Assembly: GCF_947500655.1 (NCBI RefSeq)
Contig: NZ_CANMSK010000001.1
Span: forward strand, 62,001-126,000
Origin: an uncultured Psychrosphaera sp.
GTDB lineage: Bacteria; Pseudomonadota; Gammaproteobacteria; Enterobacterales; Alteromonadaceae
DNA length: 64,000 nucleotides
Reading direction: 5' to 3'
Of the stretch, positions 47,322-57,300 are shown piece by piece. The notes beneath the pieces are model-generated. The model was not told where the DNA came from. It saw only the letters and a program-made list of their open reading frames with translations, and ran no database searches. Position 1 is the stretch's first letter. The number at the start of each line of letters is the position of its first letter. The position numbers and the translations under genes were made by a program.

Positions 47322-50300
47322 TTACTCTTGATTTTCATCTAATTTAAATACATATGAAGAACCGGTTTTTTCATTATGTTGGTATGCTCCACTAACAATG
47401 TAATCACCGTCAATTGCTACTGAACTGCCAAAATTATCAGAATCTGCACCATCATTCGCGGTTAAATTTTCTATCTGTGTAACACTATCATCTGATCCTA
47501 TTTTGAAAACATAAGATGACCCTGAATCACTTCCATTGTCATCATCTCGATATGCACCAACAACGATGTAATTACCAGAGATTGCAACTGAGTATCCAAA
47601 AGAATCACTATTCCCAGCATCACTGGCCATTAACTTAGAGATTTGTGTCACGCTATCATCTCCAGCTATCTTAAAGAGGTACGATGAACCTGAACCAATT
47701 TCAGCACCATCCTCTCCATATGCTCCAACGACAATATAATCACCAGAAATAGCAACTGAATATCCAAAATAATCATATGCTGAAGCATCATTGGCTGTTA
47801 TTTTTTGGAGCTCTGACACGCTATCATCTGAGCCTATTTTAAAAATATACGATGATCCTGAATAACTTCCATTGTCACTTTCGAAATCGGCTCCAACAAC
47901 AATGTAATCACCAGAAATATCAACTGAGCTCCCGAAATTATCAGACGCCGCACCATCACTTGCCGTTAACTTTTGTATTTGTGAAATACTATCATCTGAG
48001 CTTATTTTAAAGACATACGATGAACCTGAGGCATTTCCATTATCATCATCTCCATCTGCTGCAACAACAATATAATCGCCAGAGATTGCTACTGCCTCAC
48101 CAAAGAAATCATTACTAGTGCCATCACTTGCAGTGAGTTTGGCAATCTGTGAAATACTATCATCTGAGGCTATTTTAAAAACATACGACGAACCTGAAAA
48201 ACTTCCATTGTCATCATCACCGTGTGCACCAACCACAATAAAGTTGCCATTTATGGCAACCGAACGGCCAAACAAATCATTACTAGCGCCATCACTTGCA
48301 GTGAGTTTGGCAATTTGCGAAACATTACCATCTGAGTTTATTTTAAAAACATAGGATGAACCTGAATCACTTCCATTATCATCATCTTGGTATGCACCAA
48401 CAACAATGTAATCGCCAGAAACAGCCACTGAATATCCTAAGAAATCAGAATCCGCACCATCACTTACGGTAAGTTTTGCGATCTCTAACGCAGCTTTGTC
48501 GATGACCTCAACATTCGTATTATAGGTATATTCTTGTCCTGCTCCATCCACTAGACTTAAATTAAATTCATAAATATTATCGCCATTGGTATCTATAGGA
48601 TTTTCATAATCCAATGAATTTATAACCATTAGTTGGTTAGAATTGAATGTAAAGTTACTAGAGTCGACTCCAGAGATAGTGGAACTAATATCTCCACTAT
48701 TAATGCTTGTTAATAAAAGTTTGTAGAAGCTGGCTAAGTCAGTCCCTTCATCATAGTTAATAAGCGATGTATTATTTGTCCAATAAGGTCTATTTTTAGG
48801 CTCTACAGAGATAACAAAAGCATTCCCTGCATTATCACTTTCTTGTGCACCTAGAACAATGTAATCGCCAGAGATTGCAGAGGCATATCCAAAATAATCA
48901 TCTTCTGTACCATCGCTATCTATTAGTTTTGATACTTGTGTAACATTATCTTCTGAGTCTATTTTAAAGATATACGATGAACCTGAGTTATCATCTCGAC
49001 TTGCTCCAACAACAATATAATTACCAGATATTGCAACTGAAGCACCAAAATAATCAGAAGCTTCACCATCATCAGCCGTAAGCTTAGTAATCTGAGAAAT
49101 ACTATCATCTGAGCCTATTTTAAAGACATATGATGAACCTGAATCATCTCCATATGCCCCAACAACAATAATACTGTCTTCTATTGCTACTGATGTACCA
49201 AAATAATCATCAATGCCACCGTCATTTGCAGTCAATTTAGCAATTTGTGAAATACTATCATTTGGGGCTATTTTAAAGACATACGATGAACCTGAGTCAT
49301 CGTCATTATCATCATCTCCGCTTGCTCCAACGACAATATAATTACCCGATATTGCAACTGAACCAAAGTAATCAGAAGCTTCACCATCATCAGCCGTAAG
49401 CTTTGCAAGCTGTGAAATAGTATCATCTGAGTCTATTTTAAAAACATACGATGAACCTGAATTGCTTCCATTGTCATCATCACCATAAGCTCCAACTATT
49501 ATATAATGTCCAGATATTGCGACATCACTTCCAAAGTAATCATATTCTTCACTATCATTAGCTCTAAGTTTCTCAATCTGTGTGACACTATCATCTGAGC
49601 CTATTTTGAAGACATAAGATGAGCCTGACTCATCTTCGTCTTCATCAGAGCCTATTACAATGTAGTCACCATAAATTGCAACCGCACCTCCAAAACGGTC
49701 AGAACCATCAGCGTCACTAGCTGTGAGTTTTGCTATTTGTGAAATATTATCATCTGAGCCTATTTTGAAAACATACGATGAACCTGAATTAGCTCCATCA
49801 TCATCATTTCTAGCTGCACCTACAACAATGTAATTACCAGATATTGCAACTGCCTCACCAAAGTAATCACCAGAAGTAGCATCACTCGCTTTGAGTTTGG
49901 CAATTTCAAGAGGACTCAAGAAATCATCAATAGTAATGATCAATTCAACGGCATTTGAGTTACCAGCAGTATTTGTTGCTATTGCTGATAAAGTATAGGA
50001 AGGATTGGTTTCATAATCTAATTCAGCATCACTTGATACTGTGATTTGTCCTGAGTTATCTACTTCGAAATTAGTATTACCAGTGCCACTTAAAGTAATA
50101 GAAGTAATTGATGAACTTCCTGCAGCACTTATTGTTATTTCTCCAACTATATCCCCAAAGCTTGCATTTTCTGCAATACTCCCAGAAAAATTAGCTAAGA
50201 TGGCAACTTCACTAACTTCCTCTTCGGTCGTATCCGTTTCTTCGGTTGTATCTGTTGTAGTAGGAATGTTTGAGCCACCACCACAGCCAATTAATCCAAT

Positions 50301-50333
50301 GCACAAGCATAGGTATATTAGTAAGTTTTTCAT
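47322..50333 (-). CDS. Giant lipoprotein with two sets of seven FG-GAP repeats and cadherin-like domains
   Basis: A 1003-residue lipoprotein (signal LLIYLCLCIGLIGC with lipobox, then GGGS). Order: Thr/Glu-rich linker, cadherin-like domain (about 48-143), seven FG-GAP blades of about 46-56 residues, a second cadherin-like domain (Pro-Tyr-Trp onwards, with ENPIDTNGDNIYEFNLSLVDGAG), then seven more blades. Blade consensus is DYFG-x-SVAISGDYIVVGAY-x-DDDNG then SGSSYVFKI. Seven blades each would close two integrin-alpha-like propellers, and the Asp-rich loops suggest calcium binding. It is probably a surface adhesion protein. Confidence 0.85.
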   Translation of the reverse strand: MKNLLIYLCLCIGLIGCGGGSNIPTTTDTTEETDTTEEEVSEVAILANFSGSIAENASFGDIVGEITISAAGSSSITSITLSGTGNTNFEVDNSGQITVSSDAELDYETNPSYTLSAIATNTAGNSNAVELIITIDDFLSPLEIAKLKASDATSGDYFGEAVAISGNYIVVGAARNDDDGANSGSSYVFKIGSDDNISQIAKLTASDADGSDRFGGAVAIYGDYIVIGSDEDEDESGSSYVFKIGSDDSVTQIEKLRANDSEEYDYFGSDVAISGHYIIVGAYGDDDNGSNSGSSYVFKIDSDDTISQLAKLTADDGEASDYFGSVAISGNYIVVGASGDDDNDDDSGSSYVFKIAPNDSISQIAKLTANDGGIDDYFGTSVAIEDSIIVVGAYGDDSGSSYVFKIGSDDSISQITKLTADDGEASDYFGASVAISGNYIVVGASRDDNSGSSYIFKIDSEDNVTQVSKLIDSDGTEDDYFGYASAISGDYIVLGAQESDNAGNAFVISVEPKNRPYWTNNTSLINYDEGTDLASFYKLLLTSINSGDISSTISGVDSSNFTFNSNQLMVINSLDYENPIDTNGDNIYEFNLSLVDGAGQEYTYNTNVEVIDKAALEIAKLTVSDGADSDFLGYSVAVSGDYIVVGAYQDDDNGSDSGSSYVFKINSDGNVSQIAKLTASDGASNDLFGRSVAINGNFIVVGAHGDDDNGSFSGSSYVFKIASDDSISQIAKLTASDGTSNDFFGEAVAISGDYIVVAADGDDDNGNASGSSYVFKISSDDSISQIQKLTASDGAASDNFGSSVDISGDYIVVGADFESDNGSYSGSSYIFKIGSDDSVSELQKITANDASAYDYFGYSVAISGDYIVVGAYGEDGAEIGSGSSYLFKIAGDDSVTQISKLMASDAGNSDSFGYSVAISGNYIVVGAYRDDDNGSDSGSSYVFKIGSDDSVTQIENLTANDGADSDNFGSSVAIDGDYIVSGAYQHNEKTGSSYVFKLDENQE

Positions 50334-50742
50334 AGGATCCTGTATTACTATTAATTTTTAATTAATGGTAATTATGTTTGTTTTATCAGTATTAAGAACA
50401 ATTTAAAGATAAGTATGGATACACCACCTTACCGTTAAGTACAGCGGTGGATCCTAACACTACCAACTGGTATAGATCAATGTGGGAGTTATTCGTTTAT
50501 TTAATAAAAAGATTAAACGTATATTAATAAAATGAGTCAGATCTGAACTTAACTGGATATTTGAGGAGGATTGGGTGGATAAGGCTGTTTAGCTAAAAAT
50601 TTAGGCTAAATTGAGATGTTCTAAAAAATAGATAGCCTTAATAATTTAATAGTACTAAACATGTTGAATATTGAACATGTTCATATTAAAAAATAAAAAG
50701 CAGCTAATTATCTGCTTTTTTATTGTCTGTAATAACAGATGC
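50334..50742. other. Intergenic region upstream of the FG-GAP lipoprotein
   Basis: About 400 bases with no credible gene. It holds a terminator for the metallo-hydrolase gene (50691-50721) and ACATGT-containing symmetric repeats around 50659-50682. Confidence 0.4.
50691..50721 (-). terminator. Rho-independent terminator of ycbL
   Basis: Stem AAAAAGCAG/CTGCTTTTT (50695-50703/50712-50720) with an eight-base loop; on the minus strand it is followed by a U-rich tract. Confidence 0.8.
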
Positions 50743-51375
50743 TTATCCACCTATATAAGGATTGGTGTTACGTTCATACCCTATGCTCGATACTTCACCA
50801 TGACCTGACAAAAATTGATAATCATCTGGCAAAGTTAATAAATTGGCATGAATAGAATCAATTAGTGTTTGATGATCGCCTCTAGGGAAGTCTGTGCGTC
50901 CCATACTGCCTTTAAACAATACATCGCCAACCCATATAAACTTATACTGATGATTGATGAAGATAACATGACCTGGTGTATGTCCTGGGCAATGCTTTAC
51001 TTCAAACGATAAATTACCAACCGTGACGGTATCGTCATGTTTTAACCAACGAGTTGGCACAAAGGGTTTGGCTTCGGGAAATTGAAACATACGAGATTGG
51101 TCATCTAATTTATCTATCCAAAACTGGTCTTCTTTTTCTGGACCTTCAATTGGTAAATTTAACGTATCAGCTAAATCTTTAGTACCGCCTGCATGGTCAA
51201 TATGCGCATGTGTGATCAATATCTTTTCAGGCTCAACGTTTAGCTCAATTAACCTTGCTTTAATTCTGTCAACTTCCCCGCCTGGATCAACGATTGCAGC
51301 TTTATTTGTTTCTGTACATACAATTATGCTGCAATTTTGTTGGAATGCTGTGACAGGGATAACATCAATTTTCAT
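50743..51375 (-). CDS. ycbL: Metallo-beta-lactamase-fold hydrolase YcbL (type II glyoxalase-like)
   Basis: A 210-residue single-domain MBL-fold hydrolase. Metal ligands are THAHIDHAGG, the His in HCPGHTPGHV, the Asp in WVGDVLF and the late His in FLSGHGEVSS. It lacks the C-terminal domain of GloB and fits YcbL, reported to have glyoxalase II activity in Salmonella. It has its own terminator and no operon partner. Confidence 0.92.
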   Translation of the reverse strand: MKIDVIPVTAFQQNCSIIVCTETNKAAIVDPGGEVDRIKARLIELNVEPEKILITHAHIDHAGGTKDLADTLNLPIEGPEKEDQFWIDKLDDQSRMFQFPEAKPFVPTRWLKHDDTVTVGNLSFEVKHCPGHTPGHVIFINHQYKFIWVGDVLFKGSMGRTDFPRGDHQTLIDSIHANLLTLPDDYQFLSGHGEVSSIGYERNTNPYIGG

Positions 51376-51716
51376 TTATTTTTCTTCTTAGTTAATTTTT
51401 TGAGTAAACAACTGAGCGACATAAAAAACAGACAATGCAATTATACGGTTTCCATAATGAATGCCAATTGTATAACCTTCTTATATCAGTCTTTAATAAT
51501 ACTACTTTTGCTCTCGTTTGAGCTTTATAACAATTCAGTCTGTTTTTAACAAATAGATTAACGCTAAGTTCGGCACTTACTAACTTAATATAATTAGTAT
51601 AAATAACTTAAGGGAATATAACATATGAAAATACATGGTCATTTTAGCGCCAATATGACAATTAAATGAAAATTATAGCAATCTACAATTGAATCCATCT
51701 CATTAGTTTCTTATCC
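51376..51716. other. Divergent intergenic region between ycbL and the MaoC-like gene
   Basis: About 340 AT-rich bases. A 14-codon ORF at 51625-51669 (MKIHGHFSANMTIK) has AGGGA upstream but no other support. No terminator or operator was recognised. Confidence 0.3.
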
Positions 51717-52586
51717 TTGTCGCAGGTTAATTTATTAAGTAATGCTATGTCTATTATTCAACCATCATACTCAGTTCCAAAGCTAATTATTCGTGCGTTA
51801 CGTGCAAAAAAAACTAGTTTAGAAGATTTTAAGCCCTTCTCTATTACTATAAAAAATAACTACGCCTCAGAAAAACAAGTGACGTCGTTCACCAAAATAT
51901 TTGGTCAACCGGACGATATAAAAAGCTATGCTTTTTTGGCTGGTTTTAAATCGATGATACAGTGCGTAACACAAGCCCCTATTCCTTCATCCTTGTTAGG
52001 CTTAATCCATTTAAATTGTGAAATATCACAACATGTTAAACACAATTGGTTTTTACCTTACGATATCCAAGTCACAATTAAAGAGTGTAAGCCGAGCAAC
52101 AAAGGACTTACTTATAAAATAGAATCTGAGTTTTATCAACAAGGTGAACTAACTATACGTAACACCAACGTGATGTTAGATAAAAAACCGGGATATAAAG
52201 CCAATCAAAGAGAGACAACTGAAAAATCTGAGCTTGCTCAATTAACTAACTGCTTTTGTAGTTACGCTATCAATTTAAAAACCTCATGGAAATATGCTTT
52301 ATTATCAGGAGATTTAAACCCAATTCACTTGCACCCTTACCTGGCTAAAAAGTTAGGCTTAAAATCAGTGCTAATTCATGGGATGTTTAACGCTCATCAG
52401 TGTTTATCTAGTGTATTTAAAAAGACAAGTGAAGATTTAGGCAATGTTTATATTGAATTTAACAAACCTTGTTTTATACCACACCAAGTATTTGTTAGAC
52501 AATATGGGGATTCAAATGAATATGGTGTCTTTTCTAAAGATAAAAAAGATAGATATATAAAAGTAGAAATAAAAAAGGAAGCCTAG
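51717..52586 (+). CDS. MaoC-like hot-dog dehydratase family protein
   Basis: A protein of up to 289 residues with a double hot-dog arrangement. The C-terminal MaoC domain has SWKYALLSGDLNPIHLHPYLAKK followed by GLKSVLIHGMF, where the Asp and His of the hydratase motif (D-x4-H) are present. The N-terminal half has a weaker hot-dog pattern. It is probably an enoyl-CoA or 3-hydroxyacyl dehydratase-like enzyme, with the substrate unknown. The start is uncertain: TTG 51717 or ATG 51747, neither with a strong ribosome site. The stop codon lies inside the terminator stem. Confidence 0.75.
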   Translation: MSQVNLLSNAMSIIQPSYSVPKLIIRALRAKKTSLEDFKPFSITIKNNYASEKQVTSFTKIFGQPDDIKSYAFLAGFKSMIQCVTQAPIPSSLLGLIHLNCEISQHVKHNWFLPYDIQVTIKECKPSNKGLTYKIESEFYQQGELTIRNTNVMLDKKPGYKANQRETTEKSELAQLTNCFCSYAINLKTSWKYALLSGDLNPIHLHPYLAKKLGLKSVLIHGMFNAHQCLSSVFKKTSEDLGNVYIEFNKPCFIPHQVFVRQYGDSNEYGVFSKDKKDRYIKVEIKKEA

Positions 52587-52598
52587 GCTTCCTTTTTT
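52571..52598. terminator. Bidirectional terminator overlapping the MaoC-like stop codon
   Basis: A perfect 28-base palindrome with arms AAAAAAGGAAGCCT/AGGCTTCCTTTTTT; the TAG stop is in its centre. It serves the MaoC-like gene and, on the other strand, rplT. Confidence 0.9.
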
Positions 52599-52621
52599 AA
52601 TAATCAAACTATGTGCTTAAT

Positions 52622-52981
52622 TTAAGCAGCTAAAGCTTCATTAGCTTTAACAACCAAAACAGCAAATGTTGCTTGGTCGTATACAGCGATATCAGCTAAG
52701 ATCTTACGATCTACTTCAATAGATGCCTTTTTCAAGCCATTCATGAATTTGCTGTAAGACAAACCGTTTTGACGAGCTGCCGCATTGATACGAGCTATCC
52801 ATAATTGACGGAAAACACGTTTCTTTTGACGACGGTCACGGTAAGCATATTGACCAGCTTTTGTTACTGCTTGAAACGCTACGCGATAAACACGTGAACG
52901 TGCTCCGTAATAACCTTTAGCAGCCTTTAGTACTTTTTTGTGACTCTTGCGAGCTTGTACACCACGTTTTACTCTTGCCAT
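52622..52981 (-). CDS. rplT: 50S ribosomal protein L20
   Basis: A 119-residue ribosomal protein with the typical start [20 protein letters not shown] and [28 protein letters not shown]20 is needed for early 50S assembly and represses its own operon by binding the mRNA upstream of rpmI. It follows rpmI by 16 bases in the conserved infC-rpmI-rplT order. Confidence 0.98.
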   Translation of the reverse strand: MARVKRGVQARKSHKKVLKAAKGYYGARSRVYRVAFQAVTKAGQYAYRDRRQKKRVFRQLWIARINAAARQNGLSYSKFMNGLKKASIEVDRKILADIAVYDQATFAVLVVKANEALAA

Positions 52982-52997
52982 AATTCAGTCTCCTCTC

Positions 52998-53195
52998 TTA
53001 AGCTACACGCAACATACGATCAATTAACGGTTTATCAACCTTCGATACCATTTCTTTGTTACGTAAGTGACGTTTACGCTTAGAGCTCTTTTTAGTCAAA
53101 ATATGACGTAAGTGAGACTGTTTACGTTTGTAACCGCCAGAGGCAGTTTTTTTGAAGCGTTTAGCCGCTCCACTATGGGTCTTCATTTTAGGCAT
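52998..53195 (-). CDS. rpmI: 50S ribosomal protein L35
   Basis: A 65-residue very basic protein with [20 protein letters not shown], then [12 protein letters not shown]. The spacer of 115 bases from infC probably contains the L20 translational operator, as in other gammaproteobacteria; this is an inference from synteny. Confidence 0.98.
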   Translation of the reverse strand: MPKMKTHSGAAKRFKKTASGGYKRKQSHLRHILTKKSSKRKRHLRNKEMVSKVDKPLIDRMLRVA

Positions 53196-53302
53196 TGCCT
53201 GGACTCCGCATTGGTCAGTGTTAATAAAATGGTAGTAAGGCGAGTTACTTGTTCTTAAAAAGAATAGTTAGCTACTTTTAAGGCCCTAGTTACCGACATT
53301 TT

Positions 53303-53322
53303 AAGAGCAATTACTTGCTCTT
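53303..53322 (-). promoter_or_regulatory. Stable hairpin spanning the infC stop codon
   Basis: AAGAGCAA/TTGCTCTT arms (53303-53310/53315-53322) with a four-base loop overlap the infC stop and have no U-tract. The position fits part of the infC-rpmI regulatory structure used for L20 autogenous control, but this is unproven. Confidence 0.45.
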
Positions 53323-53856
53323 AGTTGGCGCGAGTACCATCACCATTTGTCTTCCTTCCGCACGCGAAGGGAAAGACTCGCAATTTGATATATCATCTAA
53401 ATCAGCTTTAACACGATTTAATAACTCAATACCTATGCCTTGGTGTGCCATCTCACGGCCTCGGAAGCGGATCGTAACTTTCGTTTTGTCACCACTTTCG
53501 ATGAAGCGACGCAGGTTGCGTAGTTTTACCTGGTAGTCGCCTTCATCAGTCCCAGGTCGAAATTTAATTTCTTTAACCTGGATCTGTTTTTGCTTCTTCT
53601 TTTGCTCTTTTTGAGCTTTACTATTTTCGTATAGAAATTTGCCATAGTCCATCACTTTACAAACAGGTGGCTCTGCATTTGGGCTTATTTCAACCAAATC
53701 AACACCAGCTTCGGCAGCTGCCGCTAGTGCTTCTTCAATTGTTGCAATGCCTAAAGGCTCACCTTCAAGTCCAACTAATCGAACTTCAGTAAGTGTAATC
53801 TCTTCATTTAACCTGTTTTGAGCAGCCTTTTGGCCTCTCTTGTTTTGCGCTCTAAT
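53311..53856 (-). CDS. infC: Translation initiation factor IF-3, with AUU start codon
   Basis: IF-3 checks start-codon choice on the 30S subunit. The frame starts at ATT 53856 (AUU, Arg-Ala-Gln-Asn-Lys), eight bases after GGAGG, giving 181 residues, almost the E. coli length of 180. An in-frame TTG at 53871 overlaps the ribosome site itself and is unlikely. The rare AUU start is the known basis of IF-3 autoregulation. Motifs include [39 protein letters not shown] and [17 protein letters not shown]. Confidence 0.95.
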   Translation of the reverse strand: MRAQNKRGQKAAQNRLNEEITLTEVRLVGLEGEPLGIATIEEALAAAAEAGVDLVEISPNAEPPVCKVMDYGKFLYENSKAQKEQKKKQKQIQVKEIKFRPGTDEGDYQVKLRNLRRFIESGDKTKVTIRFRGREMAHQGIGIELLNRVKADLDDISNCESFPSRAEGRQMVMVLAPTKSK

Positions 53857-53994
53857 GGCAAAATCCTCCAATAATGTAATCTTAAAAGTTGAATAGCATT
53901 ATTATCTAATGTTTATTCAACTCACCTTAAATTTTTTAATGCAATTTAGTCTTATAATGTTGTAAAACTAAATTGCAGTTTCTTACTTATATTC

Positions 53995-55905
53995 TTACTT
54001 GTAGTTTTTCACTACTTCATCAAATTGGGCTATAAATTCATCCAAAGTAACCGAACCTAAATCGTCACCCTTGCGAGTTCTGACTGCAACTTGTTCTGTT
54101 TCTTTCTCTTTTTCGCCAACAACTAACATGTAAGGAATACGTTTAAGAGTATGCTCACGGATCTTAAAGCCTATCTTCTCATTTCTCAAGTCCGAAATGA
54201 CTCTAATTCCATGTTCTTTTAACTTTTTTTGCACTTTTTGCACATATTCGGCCTGAGAATCAGTAATATTCATAATTACTACCTGTTTTGGTGCTAACCA
54301 AGTTGGAAGTAATCCTGCATATTCTTCAATTACAATTCCGATAAAACGTTCCATTGAACCCAAAATTGCTCTGTGGATCATCACTGGTGTTTTACGATCA
54401 TTATCTTCAGCAACATAAGTTGCACCTAAACGACCAGGCATCGAAAAGTCGACTTGAATGGTACCACATTGCCAAGCTCGACCTAAACAATCGTGCAATG
54501 TGAATTCAATTTTAGGACCATAAAACGCCCCTTCTCCCGGAAGGAAGTCAAAATCAAGATTATTAGCATTTAACGCATCTTCTAATGATTTTTCAGCTTT
54601 ATCCCAACTTTCTTCACTACCAACACGTTTTTCTGGACGAGTAGATAATTTAATACTGATATCTTCAAAACCAAATGTTTTATAACAATCAAATACCATT
54701 TCAATACAAGAGATAACTTCTTGCTGAATTTGCTCTTCAGTACAGAAGATATGAGCATCGTCTTGTGTAAAGCCACGTACGCGCATTAAACCATGTAAAG
54801 ACCCTGATGGTTCATTACGGTGACAACAACCAAACTCAGCCATACGTAATGGCAAATCACGGTAAGATTTTAAACCTTGGTTAAATATTTGAACGTGTCC
54901 AGGACAGTTCATCGGCTTAATTGCATATTCACGGTGCTCAGAATGCGTAGTGAACATATTTTCTGCGTATTTATCCCAGTGACCTGATTTTTCCCACAAA
55001 GAGCGGTCCATCATTAATGGGCCTTTCACTTCGTCGTAATCATATTCAGCTAGTTTGCGACGGATAAACTTTTCTAGTTCGTTATAAATTGCATAACCAT
55101 CATTGTGCCAAAACACCATTCCTGGCGCTTCTTCTTGCCAATGGAATAAGTCTAATGTTTTACCAATTTTACGGTGGTCACGCTTTTCAGCTTCTTCAAG
55201 GCGTTTTAAATATGCTTTTAATTGCTTTTTGTCTGCCCATGCTGTGCCGTAAATACGTTGCAACATTTTATTGTCAGAGTTACCACGCCAGTATGCACCA
55301 GCGACTTTCATTAATTTAAAGTGTTGGCAAAACTTCATGTTTGGAACGTGAGGTCCACGACACATATCAATGTATTCTTCGTGGTGGTATAAACCTGGAC
55401 GATCATCTTTTTCAATGTTTTCGTCAAGGATTTGAATTTTGTACATTTCGCCACGTGCTTCAAATACATCACGCGCTTCTTGCCAGCTTACTGTTTTCTT
55501 AACAACTTCATAGCTTGTCTTGGCTAATTCCAACATACGTTTTTCAATGGCTAAAATATCATCTTGAGAAACGGTATGTTCCATGTCGATATCATAATAA
55601 AAACCATTATCGATTGTTGGACCAATTGCCATTTTACAATCTGGATACAATTGTTTAATTGCATGACCTAATAAATGCGCACAAGAGTGACGAATTATTT
55701 CTAATCCTTCACCATCTTTCGCTGTTGTGATCTGAAGAGCAGCGTCTTTGTCCATGATTTCACAAGCGTCAACTTGAACACCGTCTATTTTACCGGCGAT
55801 GGTCGCTTTGGCTAAACCTGGGCCAATATCATTGGCAACATCTAAAACTGAAACTGGATTTTCGAATGAACGCTGACTTCCATCAGGTAGAGTAATAACT
55901 GGCAT
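53995..55905 (-). CDS. thrS: Threonyl-tRNA synthetase
   Basis: A 636-residue class II synthetase. It has the TGS domain ([22 protein letters not shown]), the editing domain with [20 protein letters not shown], and the zinc-binding catalytic core: [45 protein letters not shown], then [15 protein letters not shown]. An HGTP anticodon-binding domain completes it. It heads the thrS-infC-rpmI-rplT operon; 138 bases separate it from the infC AUU. Confidence 0.97.
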   Translation of the reverse strand: MPVITLPDGSQRSFENPVSVLDVANDIGPGLAKATIAGKIDGVQVDACEIMDKDAALQITTAKDGEGLEIIRHSCAHLLGHAIKQLYPDCKMAIGPTIDNGFYYDIDMEHTVSQDDILAIEKRMLELAKTSYEVVKKTVSWQEARDVFEARGEMYKIQILDENIEKDDRPGLYHHEEYIDMCRGPHVPNMKFCQHFKLMKVAGAYWRGNSDNKMLQRIYGTAWADKKQLKAYLKRLEEAEKRDHRKIGKTLDLFHWQEEAPGMVFWHNDGYAIYNELEKFIRRKLAEYDYDEVKGPLMMDRSLWEKSGHWDKYAENMFTTHSEHREYAIKPMNCPGHVQIFNQGLKSYRDLPLRMAEFGCCHRNEPSGSLHGLMRVRGFTQDDAHIFCTEEQIQQEVISCIEMVFDCYKTFGFEDISIKLSTRPEKRVGSEESWDKAEKSLEDALNANNLDFDFLPGEGAFYGPKIEFTLHDCLGRAWQCGTIQVDFSMPGRLGATYVAEDNDRKTPVMIHRAILGSMERFIGIVIEEYAGLLPTWLAPKQVVIMNITDSQAEYVQKVQKKLKEHGIRVISDLRNEKIGFKIREHTLKRIPYMLVVGEKEKETEQVAVRTRKGDDLGSVTLDEFIAQFDEVVKNYK

Positions 55906-56174
55906 GACTATTCCTTTGTACAGTGGCGGCGCCTACAATGCGTCGCATATACTTAATTTTGTTAAGATTTATGACATATTTGAATGGTTACAGTCCAATC
56001 AGTATCTACATCAATAAATTTAAGAGTTTTGTGAGTGACGGATTTTATTTTATCTAGACCATTAACGCAAGACTTGCACTGTATTCAATAATATTCAATT
56101 TGCAGTTTTGTAACAGCAAGACATACAATGAGCTTATTCCACATAAGCTATTAATTCGACGAGCAATATCAAAT

Positions 56175-56924
56175 ATGACTCAATTTCAAAAAGTAGCCTT
56201 TGTTACTGGCTCCGCAAAACGAATTGGTAATCAAACAATAAGAAGTTTGCATGCCAAAGGTTACAAAACAATTGTGCACTGCAATCACTCCACTGATGCA
56301 GCACAAGCTTTGGTTGACGAATTAAACCAGACAGAGCCAAACACAGCACAGCTTGTTACTGGTGATTTAACTCAGTTTCAACAATATCAAGAAATTGCCG
56401 ACAAGGTGATTAGCGTTTTTGGTCGCTTAGATGTATTAGTGAATAACGCAAGTAGCTTTTACCCTACTAAAGTTGGCGACACTGATTTAACACAGTGGGA
56501 CGATTTAATGTCGACTAATTTAAAAGCCCCTTTCTTCCTTATCCAAGCTTTTAAACAACAGCTGGAGCAAACAAAAGGCTGTGTTATTAATATGATAGAC
56601 ATTCATGCTGAACGTCCGCTTAAAGGCTACTCGGTTTATTGTATGGCAAAAGCCGGGTTAGCTATGTTAACAAAGTCGCTTTCCCGTGAATTAGCACCTA
56701 ATATAAGAGTTAATGGAGTAGCGCCTGGCGCAATTTTATGGCATGAAAATGACTTAAATGAACAGGATAAACATCAAGTGATCAGTGAAATTTCTTTACA
56801 AAGGCTAGGTTCACCTAAAGATATAGCACAAGCTATTCTATATCTAATTGATGCAAGTTACGTCACCGGACAAATCATTGCTGTAGACGGTGGTAGAAGT
56901 AATCATGGGGGTGAAAAAGCCTAA
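56175..56924 (+). CDS. Pteridine-reductase-like short-chain dehydrogenase (FolM type)
   Basis: A 249-residue SDR. It shows VAFVTGSAKRIGNQTIRSLHAKGY (a TGxxxRIG cofactor loop, NADPH type), HCNHSTDAA, VNNASSFYPT, and the catalytic Tyr-x3-Lys in GYSVYCMAKAGLAML, then RVNGVAPGAILW. This pattern is that of pteridine reductase/FolM, reducing dihydromonapterin or dihydrobiopterin. ATG 56175 is preferred; the frame opens upstream at a TTG (56100), but those residues are not conserved. It is divergent from thrS. Confidence 0.88.
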   Translation: MTQFQKVAFVTGSAKRIGNQTIRSLHAKGYKTIVHCNHSTDAAQALVDELNQTEPNTAQLVTGDLTQFQQYQEIADKVISVFGRLDVLVNNASSFYPTKVGDTDLTQWDDLMSTNLKAPFFLIQAFKQQLEQTKGCVINMIDIHAERPLKGYSVYCMAKAGLAMLTKSLSRELAPNIRVNGVAPGAILWHENDLNEQDKHQVISEISLQRLGSPKDIAQAILYLIDASYVTGQIIAVDGGRSNHGGEKA

Positions 56925-56967
56925 TACCAATTGAATTAATCAATTGGTTCAAAAAAGGTAGGCAAAC

Positions 56968-57168
56968 ATGAATACATTTAACAAGACCATTTCATGTCCG
57001 CATTGTGGACATAAAGTTAATTTTGAATTTGATCCAAGTAACGGCGACCAAAACTATTACGAAGACTGCCCAGATTGCTGCAATGCAATTCATATGGGAA
57101 TGCATCTTAACGACGCACTACAAAAAGTTGAGTTAACTATAGATGCCGATGACGAGCAGTTTTATTGA
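56968..57168 (+). CDS. CPXCG-motif cysteine-rich protein
   Basis: A 66-residue protein with a C-x2-C pair (ISCPHCGHKV) and a second Cys cluster (EDCPDCCNAIHMG), a small zinc-ribbon-like fold. Matches the CPXCG family of unknown function. It follows the pteridine-reductase-like gene by 43 bases and is probably co-transcribed. A run of short tandem repeats begins directly after its stop. Confidence 0.88.
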   Translation: MNTFNKTISCPHCGHKVNFEFDPSNGDQNYYEDCPDCCNAIHMGMHLNDALQKVELTIDADDEQFY

Positions 57169-57174
57169 TGGCAC

Positions 57175-57230
57175 AGTTACGAGCTTCGAGTTACGAACTG
57201 CGAGCCACGAGTTACGAGTTGAGCGTTGAG
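57175..57230. repeat. Period-7 degenerate tandem repeat
   Basis: Eight units of seven bases with consensus AGTTACG (exact at 57175, 57189, 57210) follow the CPXCG stop codon. Units vary by one to four bases, so this array is older than the CCATAAG array at 18009. Confidence 0.85.
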
Positions 57231-57248
57231 CGTTTTTTACATTTCCAT

Positions 57249-57296
57249 CTTTCAAGCCTTCAAGCTTTCAAGCTTTCTAGCCTTCCAACTTTCAAG
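57249..57296. repeat. Period-8 degenerate tandem repeat
   Basis: Six units of eight bases with consensus CTTTCAAG (exact at 57249, 57265 and 57289) lie immediately before the end of the riboflavin synthase gene. The short frame these arrays create (57165-57410) is not a credible gene. Confidence 0.88.
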
Positions 57297-57300
57297 CTTT

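Noticed and set aside
51625..51669. A 14-codon ORF with AGGGA upstream.
   Set aside because: No promoter, terminator or compositional support; too short to support alone.
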